Shown: in pieces, positions 1-5,662 of the stretch
How the letters are laid out: every line of letters starts with the position of its first letter
How positions within the stretch are numbered: the first letter of the stretch is position 1
Assembly: GCA_947176355.1 (NCBI GenBank)
Contig: CAMWQY010000048.1
Location: 1 to 12,410, forward strand
Reading direction: 5' to 3'
DNA from: an uncultured Porphyromonadaceae bacterium
Lineage (GTDB): Bacteria; Bacteroidota; Bacteroidia; Bacteroidales; Muribaculaceae
DNA: 12,410 nt
Made by a program: the position numbers and the translations under genes
The notes under the pieces: generated by a model
The model's input: only the letters and a program-made list of their open reading frames with translations
Told to the model about the DNA's origin: nothing
Database searches by the model: none

Positions 1-1022
1 GCTATTACTCCTTCAAGACCTTTATTACCATTAAGTGTGAAGTCAAGATCTTGAGGATAAGCAGGCTCTATAGGCTCAACATCAAAAATAAAGTCAATGT
101 TGATCATATAGACTTCTTCACCTTTTACTAAATAAGCCTGAGCTGTCCATTCATTGCCATCCACGGGTAATGTGATAGTATTGCCGGGTGTCAGCCAGCC
201 TGCAAACGAAAGTGGCATCCAATAGTCATCTCCTTCTTTTGCTGGTGCTTTTGCTTGTAGTGGGTTGATTTCTTCTGAATCTCCATCGTAAGAAGAATAG
301 ACCATCATACCGTCCCAGCCTTCTGGAGTTGCCATGTCAATGGTTATCTCGTCAGCCTCAGATTTTCCTGATATCTTTACAGTAAGGTAGTCTTCGCCGT
401 CGTAGGGCTCCATCTCCTGAGTCACTGTAATACCGGGAAGTTCTTTCTGACCGTTAAAGGTAAGGCTAAGCTTTTCAGGATATTCCGGATTGCTTGACTC
501 TGTAGCCACTTCGTAGGTCACTTCTCCCGCTATGAATACCTGCACGTTCTTTGCGGTATAATCTGCTGCATCGAATTTGATGCCAATTGTTTCGGTTGCT
601 TCAATTCCAGTCAGATTGATTACTGGTGAACCATCCGCATTAGTTGTATTGTATGTTGCAATTGGGTAGTTGAGTGTGACTGAATTGCCGTCTACAAGAA
701 CATCTGTTATAGGCAGTGTCTGGTCTGCATCATTAGTCACTACTCCCATTGTGAGGGCAGTGATCGTGGTGTTTTCGTCTACAGAGAGGATGAGTGTGTT
801 GTCGGTCTTGTTTGCACGCATTTTCATGCCTTTGTCTGTTCCGTACACATTCACCTTTGCACTCCCGCTTGCTACGTACGTGCCGTCAATAGTGAATCCG
901 GGACACGTCACCTCAGTGTCCTTTTCACTATTATTTGCACTTCCGAATGAAGCCGTAGTGCTCTCTGCGTTTGCGGTGATTGCTATAGCAGTAGCCGCAA
1001 AAAGCATAAAGATTTTTTTCAT
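1..1022 (-). CDS. Secreted protein with internal ~141-residue repeats, unknown function (C-terminus cut by window edge)
   Basis: The reading frame is open from an ATG at 1022 to the left window edge, giving at least 340 residues with no stop. The N-terminus is a clear signal peptide: two lysines, a hydrophobic stretch, and likely cleavage after ANA near residue 19. Residues about 20-175 look like a beta-rich domain. A module then begins at about residue 180 with YPEKLSLTFNG and begins again at about residue 321 with YPQDLDFTLNG, a period of about 141 residues, so the full protein probably carries tandem beta-sandwich modules. I see no catalytic motif. A consensus -7 element lies upstream at 1059-1066. 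The protein is probably exported and extracytoplasmic. The product name is unknown and a C-terminal sorting tail cannot be checked. Confidence 0.85.
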   Translation of the reverse strand, partial: MKKIFMLFAATAIAITANAESTTASFGSANNSEKDTEVTCPGFTIDGTYVASGSAKVNVYGTDKGMKMRANKTDNTLILSVDENTTITALTMGVVTNDADQTLPITDVLVDGNSVTLNYPIATYNTTNADGSPVINLTGIEATETIGIKFDAADYTAKNVQVFIAGEVTYEVATESSNPEYPEKLSLTFNGQKELPGITVTQEMEPYDGEDYLTVKISGKSEADEITIDMATPEGWDGMMVYSSYDGDSEEINPLQAKAPAKEGDDYWMPLSFAGWLTPGNTITLPVDGNEWTAQAYLVKGEEVYMINIDFIFDVEPIEPAYPQDLDFTLNGNKGLEGVI

Positions 1023-1058
1023 GTGTTGTTAATTTTGTTGATAAATAGATTATTTGTG

Positions 1059-1090
1059 CAAAGTTAATAAAAATCTTTTAAAATTAAAAA
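1059..1090 (-). promoter_or_regulatory. Probable Bacteroidetes sigma-70 (RpoD/SigABfr-type) promoter for the left-edge gene
   Basis: Read on the minus strand, TAACTTTG (1059-1066) matches the Bacteroidetes -7 consensus TAnnTTTG exactly. The -33 position 20 bases upstream reads TTTT rather than TTTG, so that half is weak. The surrounding 1060-1138 is strongly A/T-rich. The spacing to the ATG at 1022 implies a 5' leader of roughly 30 nt. Confidence 0.6.
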
Positions 1091-1145
1091 AAATTTTTTA
1101 TTTTTCAATTTGTTCTGAAAGTTTTATTTTTTTATCATTTCTCAG

Positions 1146-1223
1146 CTCGGAGAGCTGCTATAATGCCAAAACCCCGGACGTCAGTCCGGGGTGGTATCGC
1201 AAAAGCTCTGTAGCCTCGGAGAG
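1146..1223. repeat. REP-like hairpin segment between direct repeats
   Basis: A near-perfect GC-rich palindrome at 1171-1192 lies between two copies of CTCGGAGAG (1146-1154 and 1215-1223). The sequence after each copy is also similar (CTGCTATAATG versus TCGCTTTATGG). It is non-coding and distinct from the other repeats in the window. It resembles REP-type elements associated with REP-associated tyrosine transposases, but no such transposase gene is present here. Confidence 0.45.
1171..1192 (-). terminator. GC-rich hairpin, possible terminator for the 334-aa secreted-protein gene
   Basis: ACCCCGGAC (1171-1179) pairs perfectly with GTCCGGGGT (1184-1192) around a GTCA loop. On the minus strand the stem is followed by TTTT. 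It lies about 70 bases beyond the stop at 1263, so it could terminate that transcript. The short U-run and the flanking direct repeats also allow a REP-like repeat that terminates only incidentally. Confidence 0.45.
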
Positions 1224-1241
1224 TCGCTTTATGGTACAGCC

Positions 1242-1276
1242 TAAATACTCAATACTCAATACTCAATCCTTAATAC
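1242..1276. repeat. Heptanucleotide repeat tract (TCAATAC flavour)
   Basis: Five consecutive 7-bp units are seen: TAAATAC, TCAATAC, TCAATAC, TCAATCC, TTAATAC. The tract overlaps the 3' end of the minus-strand gene. Its TCA at 1263-1265 is that gene's TGA stop, and the units encode the last residues (IKD). Confidence 0.85.
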
Positions 1277-2267
1277 TGATCTCCCCCAAATAATAAGCAT
1301 ACCGCATCTCTTCTCCGAATAGAATAGCAGTGCACTCTGCCACTTGCCCTCCTCCCGGTATACTGAATGGCTCCGTCACTCTCCAGTTGCCTCCAAAAAA
1401 TGTAGTCGAATTCGCTGAATTTTTATCGTATACTATTCCATCAAGCCAAGTCAACTTTGATCCCTGTCCGCTGAAAGCCATATATTTCCCAAACATCCAT
1501 TCCTCTGCCGCTACTTCTCCTTTCACGTCGTAATTGTCCGGTCCGGCTTCCCCTTCTTTTGTAGAAAGATAGAGTATACACTCAGTCCCCGAAATATCAA
1601 GTGTTGCTGATTTTATTATTCCGATCAGACCATCTTTTGACGAATAGATTGTATTTCGAGGTTGCAACTCTTCAGCATAATAACCTTTGAGTGTTATGTC
1701 TCCTGATTCTAAAGTAAGATCAAAAGTCACATCATAGTTTCCTCTTTCGTTCCTAATTAAAGCTATGGTTCCGGATGCTCCTTCTCGATTATTATTATCT
1801 ATTATTACATCAACAGTATCATAGATCTCCATATCTACATATTGAAACTTGAAAGAGAAAGGCAACTCTGTCTCTGCAACATTGAATTCTTTTCCGTTGT
1901 ATAGCTCCTTCGCTCCGACATATAGCTCAATGTTCATGCTATTGCCAAGTTGCTGAAAACTCTTCACTTCTGACACCGAATAGTTGAAAGTGACTCCATC
2001 ATCCCAGAAATTCTTGTAGAAAAAACCTCCTGCAAAAGACCCTGTATTGGAGATGTCCTTACTCTTGACGCTATATTCATAATAACTCCCTTCAAGATCT
2101 GAAACATCGTTGATTTCGATATAATCGATGTCTGATGCCGGATACTCTTGAATTATCTCTCCATTCCGAAAAATCTGTATTACTTTTTTCGGCGCAGCAA
2201 AAACGCTTATTGCTGCAATTGATATCACTCCAAAAATTATCGACTTCTTAATATTCATTCCTTTCAT
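1263..2267 (-). CDS. Secreted Bacteroidales protein, unknown function
   Basis: This 334-residue protein has a signal peptide: Lys-Lys at residues 7-8, a hydrophobic core, and likely cleavage after VFA around residue 24. The mature part opens with the segment KKVIQIFRNGEII followed by PASDIDYIEIND (residues about 27-54). That pattern, a strand ending in IDYI or IDSI, is common at the N-terminus of exported Bacteroidales proteins. The remainder (about 60-334) is rich in alternating beta-type segments and shows no catalytic motif I recognise. A second ATG at 2258, three codons in, is an alternative start. No consensus promoter was found upstream. The stop codon lies inside a heptamer repeat, and a hairpin follows about 70 bases later. 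Probably cell-envelope or extracellular; function unknown. Confidence 0.85.
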   Translation of the reverse strand: MKGMNIKKSIIFGVISIAAISVFAAPKKVIQIFRNGEIIQEYPASDIDYIEINDVSDLEGSYYEYSVKSKDISNTGSFAGGFFYKNFWDDGVTFNYSVSEVKSFQQLGNSMNIELYVGAKELYNGKEFNVAETELPFSFKFQYVDMEIYDTVDVIIDNNNREGASGTIALIRNERGNYDVTFDLTLESGDITLKGYYAEELQPRNTIYSSKDGLIGIIKSATLDISGTECILYLSTKEGEAGPDNYDVKGEVAAEEWMFGKYMAFSGQGSKLTWLDGIVYDKNSANSTTFFGGNWRVTEPFSIPGGGQVAECTAILFGEEMRYAYYLGEISIKD

Positions 2268-2373
2268 AATTTTTAATCTTTGTGTTTATTTGTTTATGCT
2301 ATTGATCCGCGTTCTTTCAACTCAGCATCTATGCTATTAACCTGAGCGATACGAACCTTCATCAATTTTATGC

Positions 2374-2408
2374 TTTATTGTTTATTGTTTATCGTTGATA
2401 ATTGATAG
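2374..2408. repeat. Heptanucleotide repeat tract
   Basis: Five units in register are seen: TTTATTG, TTTATTG, TTTATCG, TTGATAA, TTGATAG. The tract ends immediately before the left inverted-repeat end of the long interspersed element at 2412. Confidence 0.75.
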
Positions 2409-2411
2409 TTT

Positions 2412-2618
2412 ACTCAAATTTCGCATGTTCTAATTCATTGTAGCTCAATATTCAAAATTTTAAAGTTGCGTAGCTTTCTCTGCGTGCTCCGGCCGATGCG
2501 AAGCAGGCCGAAATCATTGCGATCTTGCCAAAACCGAGTCGCGAAGCTTCTCAAAGTATTGAAACTCTGCCCCTTTGCGCCTTTGCGTGATAATAAAAAG
2601 AGCTTGTGAAAGTTGAGT
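2412..2618. repeat. Interspersed MITE-like element, copy 1 (207 bp)
   Basis: The left end ACTCAAATTTCGCATG and the reverse complement of the right end, ACTCAACTTTCACAAG, match at 13 of 16 positions. The core includes AAAGTTGCGTAGCTTTCT, a CGGCC/GGCCG stem (2490-2494 with 2506-2510), AACCGAGTCG, and CCTTTGCGCCTTTGCGTGA near the right end. The same order recurs at 3260-3491 and 12127-12327. No coding capacity or transposase is seen. The two ends abut heptamer tracts. Short length, inverted ends and multiple copies fit a non-autonomous mobile element, but mobility is inferred. Confidence 0.75.
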
Positions 2619-2653
2619 AGTTTATCGTTAATAGTTCATAGTTAAAAGTTTCT
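2619..2653. repeat. Heptanucleotide repeat tract
   Basis: Five units are seen: AGTTTAT, CGTTAAT, AGTTCAT, AGTTAAA, AGTTTCT. The tract directly follows the right end of the interspersed element at 2618. Confidence 0.7.
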
Positions 2654-2659
2654 CAGCGA

Positions 2660-2704
2660 GCCCTCTGCCCCTCTGTGTGAGTTTTTAGAGCTTGCGAAAG
2701 TTGT
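2660..2704. repeat. Fragment of the interspersed element (right end only)
   Basis: CCCTCTGCCCCTCTGTGTGAG followed by TTTTTAGAGCTTGCGAAAG repeats the last ~45 bases of the long element in degenerate form. It lacks the core and the left end. It fills the space up to the stop of the 176-aa gene. The 2268-2709 gap thus holds repeats only, apart from a 5' leader region without a recognisable promoter. Confidence 0.6.
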
Positions 2705-2709
2705 GCATA

Positions 2710-3240
2710 TTAATTGATTATAATTTTTAAAGATATTTTAGACTCTCCATTCGTAGCTAAAACAATATATGTTCCGGCTCCGAGTGATCCTATGCTTAGC
2801 GATTCTCCCCCTCTCATATTGGAAGTGGCTATGAGGGTTCCCTTAAGACTGAAAATCCCAATTCTATATTGTTCCCCCGACGAAGATTCCAATATCAAGC
2901 TCTTGGAATCCGGCTGATACGCAAGTTGAATATTCCCATTTGATTCAATGAAGTCCACTTTGGTTGATCCCGTAGGGACAGCATCTCCGATTTCAAGACG
3001 ATTATATTCAGAATACAATAATTTGATGTCTTGTTGATCAGCATCAGATGAACTGCTAATGACCATTGCATCTTCTTCAAATGTAATTCGGTTGAGCTTG
3101 GTAAGATCCAAACATTCAGTGGTAGTTGAATTACCCGTAAAGATAAGGCATGGCACTTCATCTTGCGACATTACTGGGAAATACCAAAAGATCCCCAACC
3201 CGGCAATCCAACTAAGCTTTATTACATGTTTCCCTTTCAT
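2710..3240 (-). CDS. Small secreted protein with T9SS type-A-like C-terminal sorting domain
   Basis: This 176-residue protein has a signal peptide (basic N-terminus, hydrophobic to about residue 24, likely cleavage before QDE). Two short strand motifs follow: LIFTG...LDLTKLNRITFEEDAMVIS (residues about 32-62) and a partner near EYNRLEIGDA (78-87). Similar pairs are common in small exported Bacteroidales proteins. Residues about 95-176 resemble a type IX secretion C-terminal domain: YRIGIFSLKGTLIATS, then LSIGSLGAGTYIVLATNG, ending KISLKIIIN. No enzyme domain fits in the remaining length. It may be a short surface protein or a remnant of a larger one. The T9SS assignment is by pattern only. 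Its start lies just downstream of interspersed-element copy 2, and no consensus promoter is visible. Confidence 0.8.
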   Translation of the reverse strand: MKGKHVIKLSWIAGLGIFWYFPVMSQDEVPCLIFTGNSTTTECLDLTKLNRITFEEDAMVISSSSDADQQDIKLLYSEYNRLEIGDAVPTGSTKVDFIESNGNIQLAYQPDSKSLILESSSGEQYRIGIFSLKGTLIATSNMRGGESLSIGSLGAGTYIVLATNGESKISLKIIIN

Positions 3241-3259
3241 ATATTATTTTGTTATTACT

Positions 3260-3491
3260 ATTCAAGCTTCACTTGTTCTAATTTATTGTATCTCAATTGC
3301 CATAGTAGTAAAGTTGCGTAGCTTTCTTTGCGCTCTCCGGCCGATGCGAAGCAGGCCGCAATCATTGCGAGCTTGCCATAACCGAGTCGCAAAGCTATAA
3401 TTGATAGTTAATCGTTTATAGTTAATCGTTGAAAAAAACTCTGCCTCTTTGCGCCTTTGCGTGAGATTTTTAGTACTTGCGAAAGTTGAGT
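3260..3491. repeat. Interspersed MITE-like element, copy 2 (232 bp, with internal heptamer tract)
   Basis: The left end ATTCAAGCTTCACTTG is degenerate and the right end CTTGCGAAAGTTGAGT is intact. The core from AAAGTTGCGTAGCTTTCT to AACCGAGTCGCAAAGCT matches copies 1 and 3 closely by eye. It includes the CGGCC/GGCCG stem at 3338-3342 and 3354-3358. Where copies 1 and 3 carry a short unique spacer, this copy holds five heptamer units (3399-3433), which accounts for its greater length. It lies between two divergent genes. Confidence 0.75.
3399..3433. repeat. Heptanucleotide repeat tract inside interspersed-element copy 2
   Basis: Five units are seen: AATTGAT, AGTTAAT, CGTTTAT, AGTTAAT, CGTTGAA. 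The tract lies between the core and the right-end segment of the element. Confidence 0.8.
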
Positions 3492-3691
3492 TATTAAAAG
3501 TTGAGTTAAAACTTCTACAGCTACAAAATTATAAATTTTATCTGATTCCTGCAAAAAGATTTCTTCAAACCCTTTCCCACACAGTCAAGCAACGTAATAA
3601 AGCACGCTCCGCGTGCGCCCCACCGAGTCAATCATTCTGACCAAACCGCCGACTCCAACAATGGCAATTTGCCCATATTTCTCTTCAAGAA
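3492..3691. other. Intergenic stretch without a recognised gene
   Basis: It starts with two short AGTTGAGTTA-type repeats at the edge of the interspersed element, followed by AT-rich sequence. A GCACGC-TCC-GCGTGC hairpin lies near 3602-3616. The minus strand has an open stretch of about 35 codons (stop to stop, roughly 3589-3699) with protein-like composition but no start codon at its beginning. It may be a relic. I call no gene here. Confidence 0.4.
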
Positions 3692-3723
3692 TTTGGTGTT
3701 AACATAATATTTGATTAATTTTG
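3692..3723 (+). promoter_or_regulatory. Bacteroidetes consensus promoter for the 441-aa secreted protein
   Basis: TTTG (3692-3695), exactly 20 bases, then TAATTTTG (3716-3723) matches the TTTG / TAnnTTTG consensus fully. Transcription would begin near 3730, leaving a leader of about 65 nt before the ATG at 3795. This rules out the longer open frame that begins at 3711, which lies inside the promoter. Confidence 0.8.
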
Positions 3724-3794
3724 TAATGGTTTTTCGGGATTTTGGCTCTATCCCGTTTAATCAAATTCAAAATATTAGAGCTATTGTGTTAAAT

Positions 3795-5120
3795 ATGAAG
3801 AAATTTTTTACTCTTTGTCTTGCGGTTGTTGCACTTGGTGCTTCTGTTTCTGCCGATGAATTAAAAATTCTTAAGGTCGGTCCTTCTTTAGAAGATGCAT
3901 TGCTTTATCAACTATACGGAGAAGCAATTTCTGCCGACGGTAGATATGTTTGCGGTAGCGTAAATTTTGGTGTCGGTCTTTTTGTTGCTGATGCTTTCAC
4001 CGGGGAGGTGAAATGTCAAATTATGGATGATGAAGATACCGATGCATGTGAACTAAGGGGAGTCAGCAATTCCGGTCTCGCTATTGGGTTTACTGAATAT
4101 GGAGCCACCTACTCATTTGCAGATAATAAAATTGTAGACTTGGTAGGTCCAAAAAATACAAGAGGAGTACTGGGTGAAAATATCACAAATGATGGCAGTG
4201 TTATGGTTGGCTCAATCCTTGAAAGCAGAACGCAAGCCGCATTTTCAAAGGGTGGTGGCGATTGGACAAAACTTCCACTTCCCTCTGATGAAGAAATACT
4301 TTTATTATATCCTAAGATCCCCGACGTATCTGCTGCTAAGAAAGTGAGTGGTGACGGAAAGGTAATATTGGGCTTTATTGAAGACTTTGGAGTCCCTTGC
4401 TTATGGACTTTGAACGACAACGGTGAATATGTGCCTGATCTCTTTCCAATAAAATTTCTTAAACTTCCCGATGAGGATAAGGATAATGATCTCAGGCCTT
4501 TGATAGGTGTTTCTGCCCATTACCTAAGCATTAGCAACAATGGGCGTTATGTCGCTTTGTTGGGTTTGATACCAAAGAAGGAGACCGATCGTGCAAAGGT
4601 GCCTATTGTATATGATACGCAAGAGAAATCTCTTAAGGTATATTCCGAACCTCAAGAAATAGATAAAATTGGAGTAGGACTCTACCCATTGGCTATTGCT
4701 GATGATGGCACTTTTATTGGAACTATAGATGAGCCATACTTTGGTACTCGTGGCAGCTTTATCATGAAAGCCGGACAGTCTCAGGCAGAATTGTTCATTG
4801 AAGCATTCCCGGAATTTAACGACAGATATGCTGATGGCGATATTCTTGGTCAAAATATGCCTACTGGTATCTCTGCAGATGGACGTTACATTGTGGGCTA
4901 CATGTACTATTCCGAGGATTATATTGATCCTGAAGTCCCAATTTATTATGAAACTTATATCATTGATCGTGGTGAAGATACTGCAGTCGGTCAAGTCTCT
5001 GTTGCTAATATTGAAGATGCAATATATTCCATAGATGGAAGAAGACTGAATAGATTGGCAAAGGGCATCAATATTATCCGCAACTCTGATGGCTCAGTAA
5101 AAAAGATCCTAAAAAAATAA
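3795..5120 (+). CDS. Secreted seven-repeat (HAF-like, probable beta-propeller) protein with Bacteroidales C-terminal tail
   Basis: The start was set at the ATG at 3795 because it opens a canonical signal peptide (MKKFFTLCLAVVALGASVSA) and lies downstream of the promoter; the frame extends upstream only with non-ATG starts. The 441-residue protein holds seven copies of an ISxDGRYVxG-type motif at about residues 44, 89, 129, 183, 246, 300 and 358. The spacing is about 40-63 residues. Seven blades suggest a seven-bladed beta-propeller, similar in style to HAF-type extracellular repeats. The C-terminal 37 residues (AIYSIDGRRLNRLAKGINII...VKKILKK) match the short GRR/GI-x-I/KK tail found on many exported Bacteroidales proteins, probably a type IX-like sorting or anchoring signal. 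No catalytic residues are evident, so binding or scaffolding is an inference. The gene is monocistronic, bounded by its own promoter and a terminator. Confidence 0.85.
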   Translation: MKKFFTLCLAVVALGASVSADELKILKVGPSLEDALLYQLYGEAISADGRYVCGSVNFGVGLFVADAFTGEVKCQIMDDEDTDACELRGVSNSGLAIGFTEYGATYSFADNKIVDLVGPKNTRGVLGENITNDGSVMVGSILESRTQAAFSKGGGDWTKLPLPSDEEILLLYPKIPDVSAAKKVSGDGKVILGFIEDFGVPCLWTLNDNGEYVPDLFPIKFLKLPDEDKDNDLRPLIGVSAHYLSISNNGRYVALLGLIPKKETDRAKVPIVYDTQEKSLKVYSEPQEIDKIGVGLYPLAIADDGTFIGTIDEPYFGTRGSFIMKAGQSQAELFIEAFPEFNDRYADGDILGQNMPTGISADGRYIVGYMYYSEDYIDPEVPIYYETYIIDRGEDTAVGQVSVANIEDAIYSIDGRRLNRLAKGINIIRNSDGSVKKILKK

Positions 5121-5142
5121 TCTGACAATCAATACAATATTA

Positions 5143-5166
5143 AAGGCGTGGAGCAATCCACGCCTT
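5143..5166. terminator. Strong bidirectional intrinsic terminator between convergent genes
   Basis: AAGGCGTGGA (5143-5152) pairs perfectly with TCCACGCCTT (5157-5166) around a GCAA tetraloop. ATTTTATATTT follows on the plus strand and a TTTAATATTG stretch follows on the minus strand. It sits 23 bases after the plus-strand stop and 10 bases beyond the minus-strand stop at 5177, so it can serve both transcripts. Confidence 0.85.
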
Positions 5167-5176
5167 ATTTTATATT

Positions 5177-5611
5177 TCATACTTTGACTAACACTGCCGC
5201 CCTCCCGTCTGAGAATGGCTTCGCTTGTTCGAATGATGCCTTGATGACAAACTTTCCATCCTTATCCGCATAGCCGAATTTCTTCCCCTTGGGGGTTGGA
5301 AATGGCTCTTCTAAAGGCACTGAGTCATCTGCCATTTTTTCAGGCTCTGCTTCTCCTACCTTTTTCCCTTCATGGTCTATATATTCCCACACATCGTCGA
5401 GCATGACCTTGGCTTTCCCGTCGATAAAAGGTCCCGCATACTGATATTGTGGCTCTATCACATAATGTCCTTCCGTATCGATATATCCACGTGCCCAGTC
5501 CACTTTGACCACCGCAAGTCCTTCATGAAAATTACCTGCTCCATGAAATTTCGGTTCCACTACCATTTCCCCCTCCCTGTTTATATACCCCCACAGCTGT
5601 TCTTTTCCCAT
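5177..5611 (-). CDS. Short WG-repeat protein
   Basis: This 144-residue protein is built almost entirely of WG (KWG-type) repeats: WGYINREGEMVVEPKF...FHEGLAVV (7-36), RGYIDTEGHYVIEPQY...FIDGKAKV (41-69), a degenerate WEYIDHEGKKVG (75-86), and FGYADKDGKFVIKASF...FSDGRAAV (112-140). An acidic Pro-rich linker lies at about 88-108. There is no signal peptide, and the first repeat starts at residue 7, so it looks like the C-terminal part of a longer WG protein. It is the last gene of the probable operon. Its start is 39 bases after the GH3 stop and in the same frame, separated from GH3 by one TAA within a heptamer tract and 13 non-ATG codons. WG repeats are usually taken as protein-binding; the actual role is unknown. 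Confidence 0.8.
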   Translation of the reverse strand: MGKEQLWGYINREGEMVVEPKFHGAGNFHEGLAVVKVDWARGYIDTEGHYVIEPQYQYAGPFIDGKAKVMLDDVWEYIDHEGKKVGEAEPEKMADDSVPLEEPFPTPKGKKFGYADKDGKFVIKASFEQAKPFSDGRAAVLVKV

Positions 5612-5620
5612 AATCTTTAG

Positions 5621-5662
5621 AGTTAATAGTTGATAATTGATAGTTGATAGTTAATCGTTGAC
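5621..5662. repeat. Heptanucleotide repeat tract between GH3 and WG genes
   Basis: Six perfectly phased units are seen: AGTTAAT, AGTTGAT, AATTGAT, AGTTGAT, AGTTAAT, CGTTGAC. The TTA at 5651-5653, inside the fifth unit, is the TAA stop of the GH3 gene. The sixth unit encodes its last residues. Confidence 0.9.

Noticed and set aside
670..1293. Plus-strand open frames at 670-1032 and 1054-1293
   Set aside because: The first is antisense to a gene with a signal peptide and good coding character. The second crosses an AT-rich promoter region, the REP-like hairpin and a heptamer tract.
2268..2709. Structured RNA or tRNA gene in the gap
   Set aside because: I found no tRNA-like cloverleaf or CCA end. 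The palindromes belong to the interspersed element, and an RNA role cannot be shown from three copies by eye.
3059..3640. Plus-strand open frames at 3059-3400 and 3449-3640
   Set aside because: They run antisense to the 176-aa secreted protein or through element copy 2, with repeat-derived peptide sequence and no domain.
3711..3794. Upstream extension of the 441-aa protein to a TTG at 3711
   Set aside because: This start lies within the consensus promoter, before the expected transcription start. The ATG at 3795 opens a textbook signal peptide.
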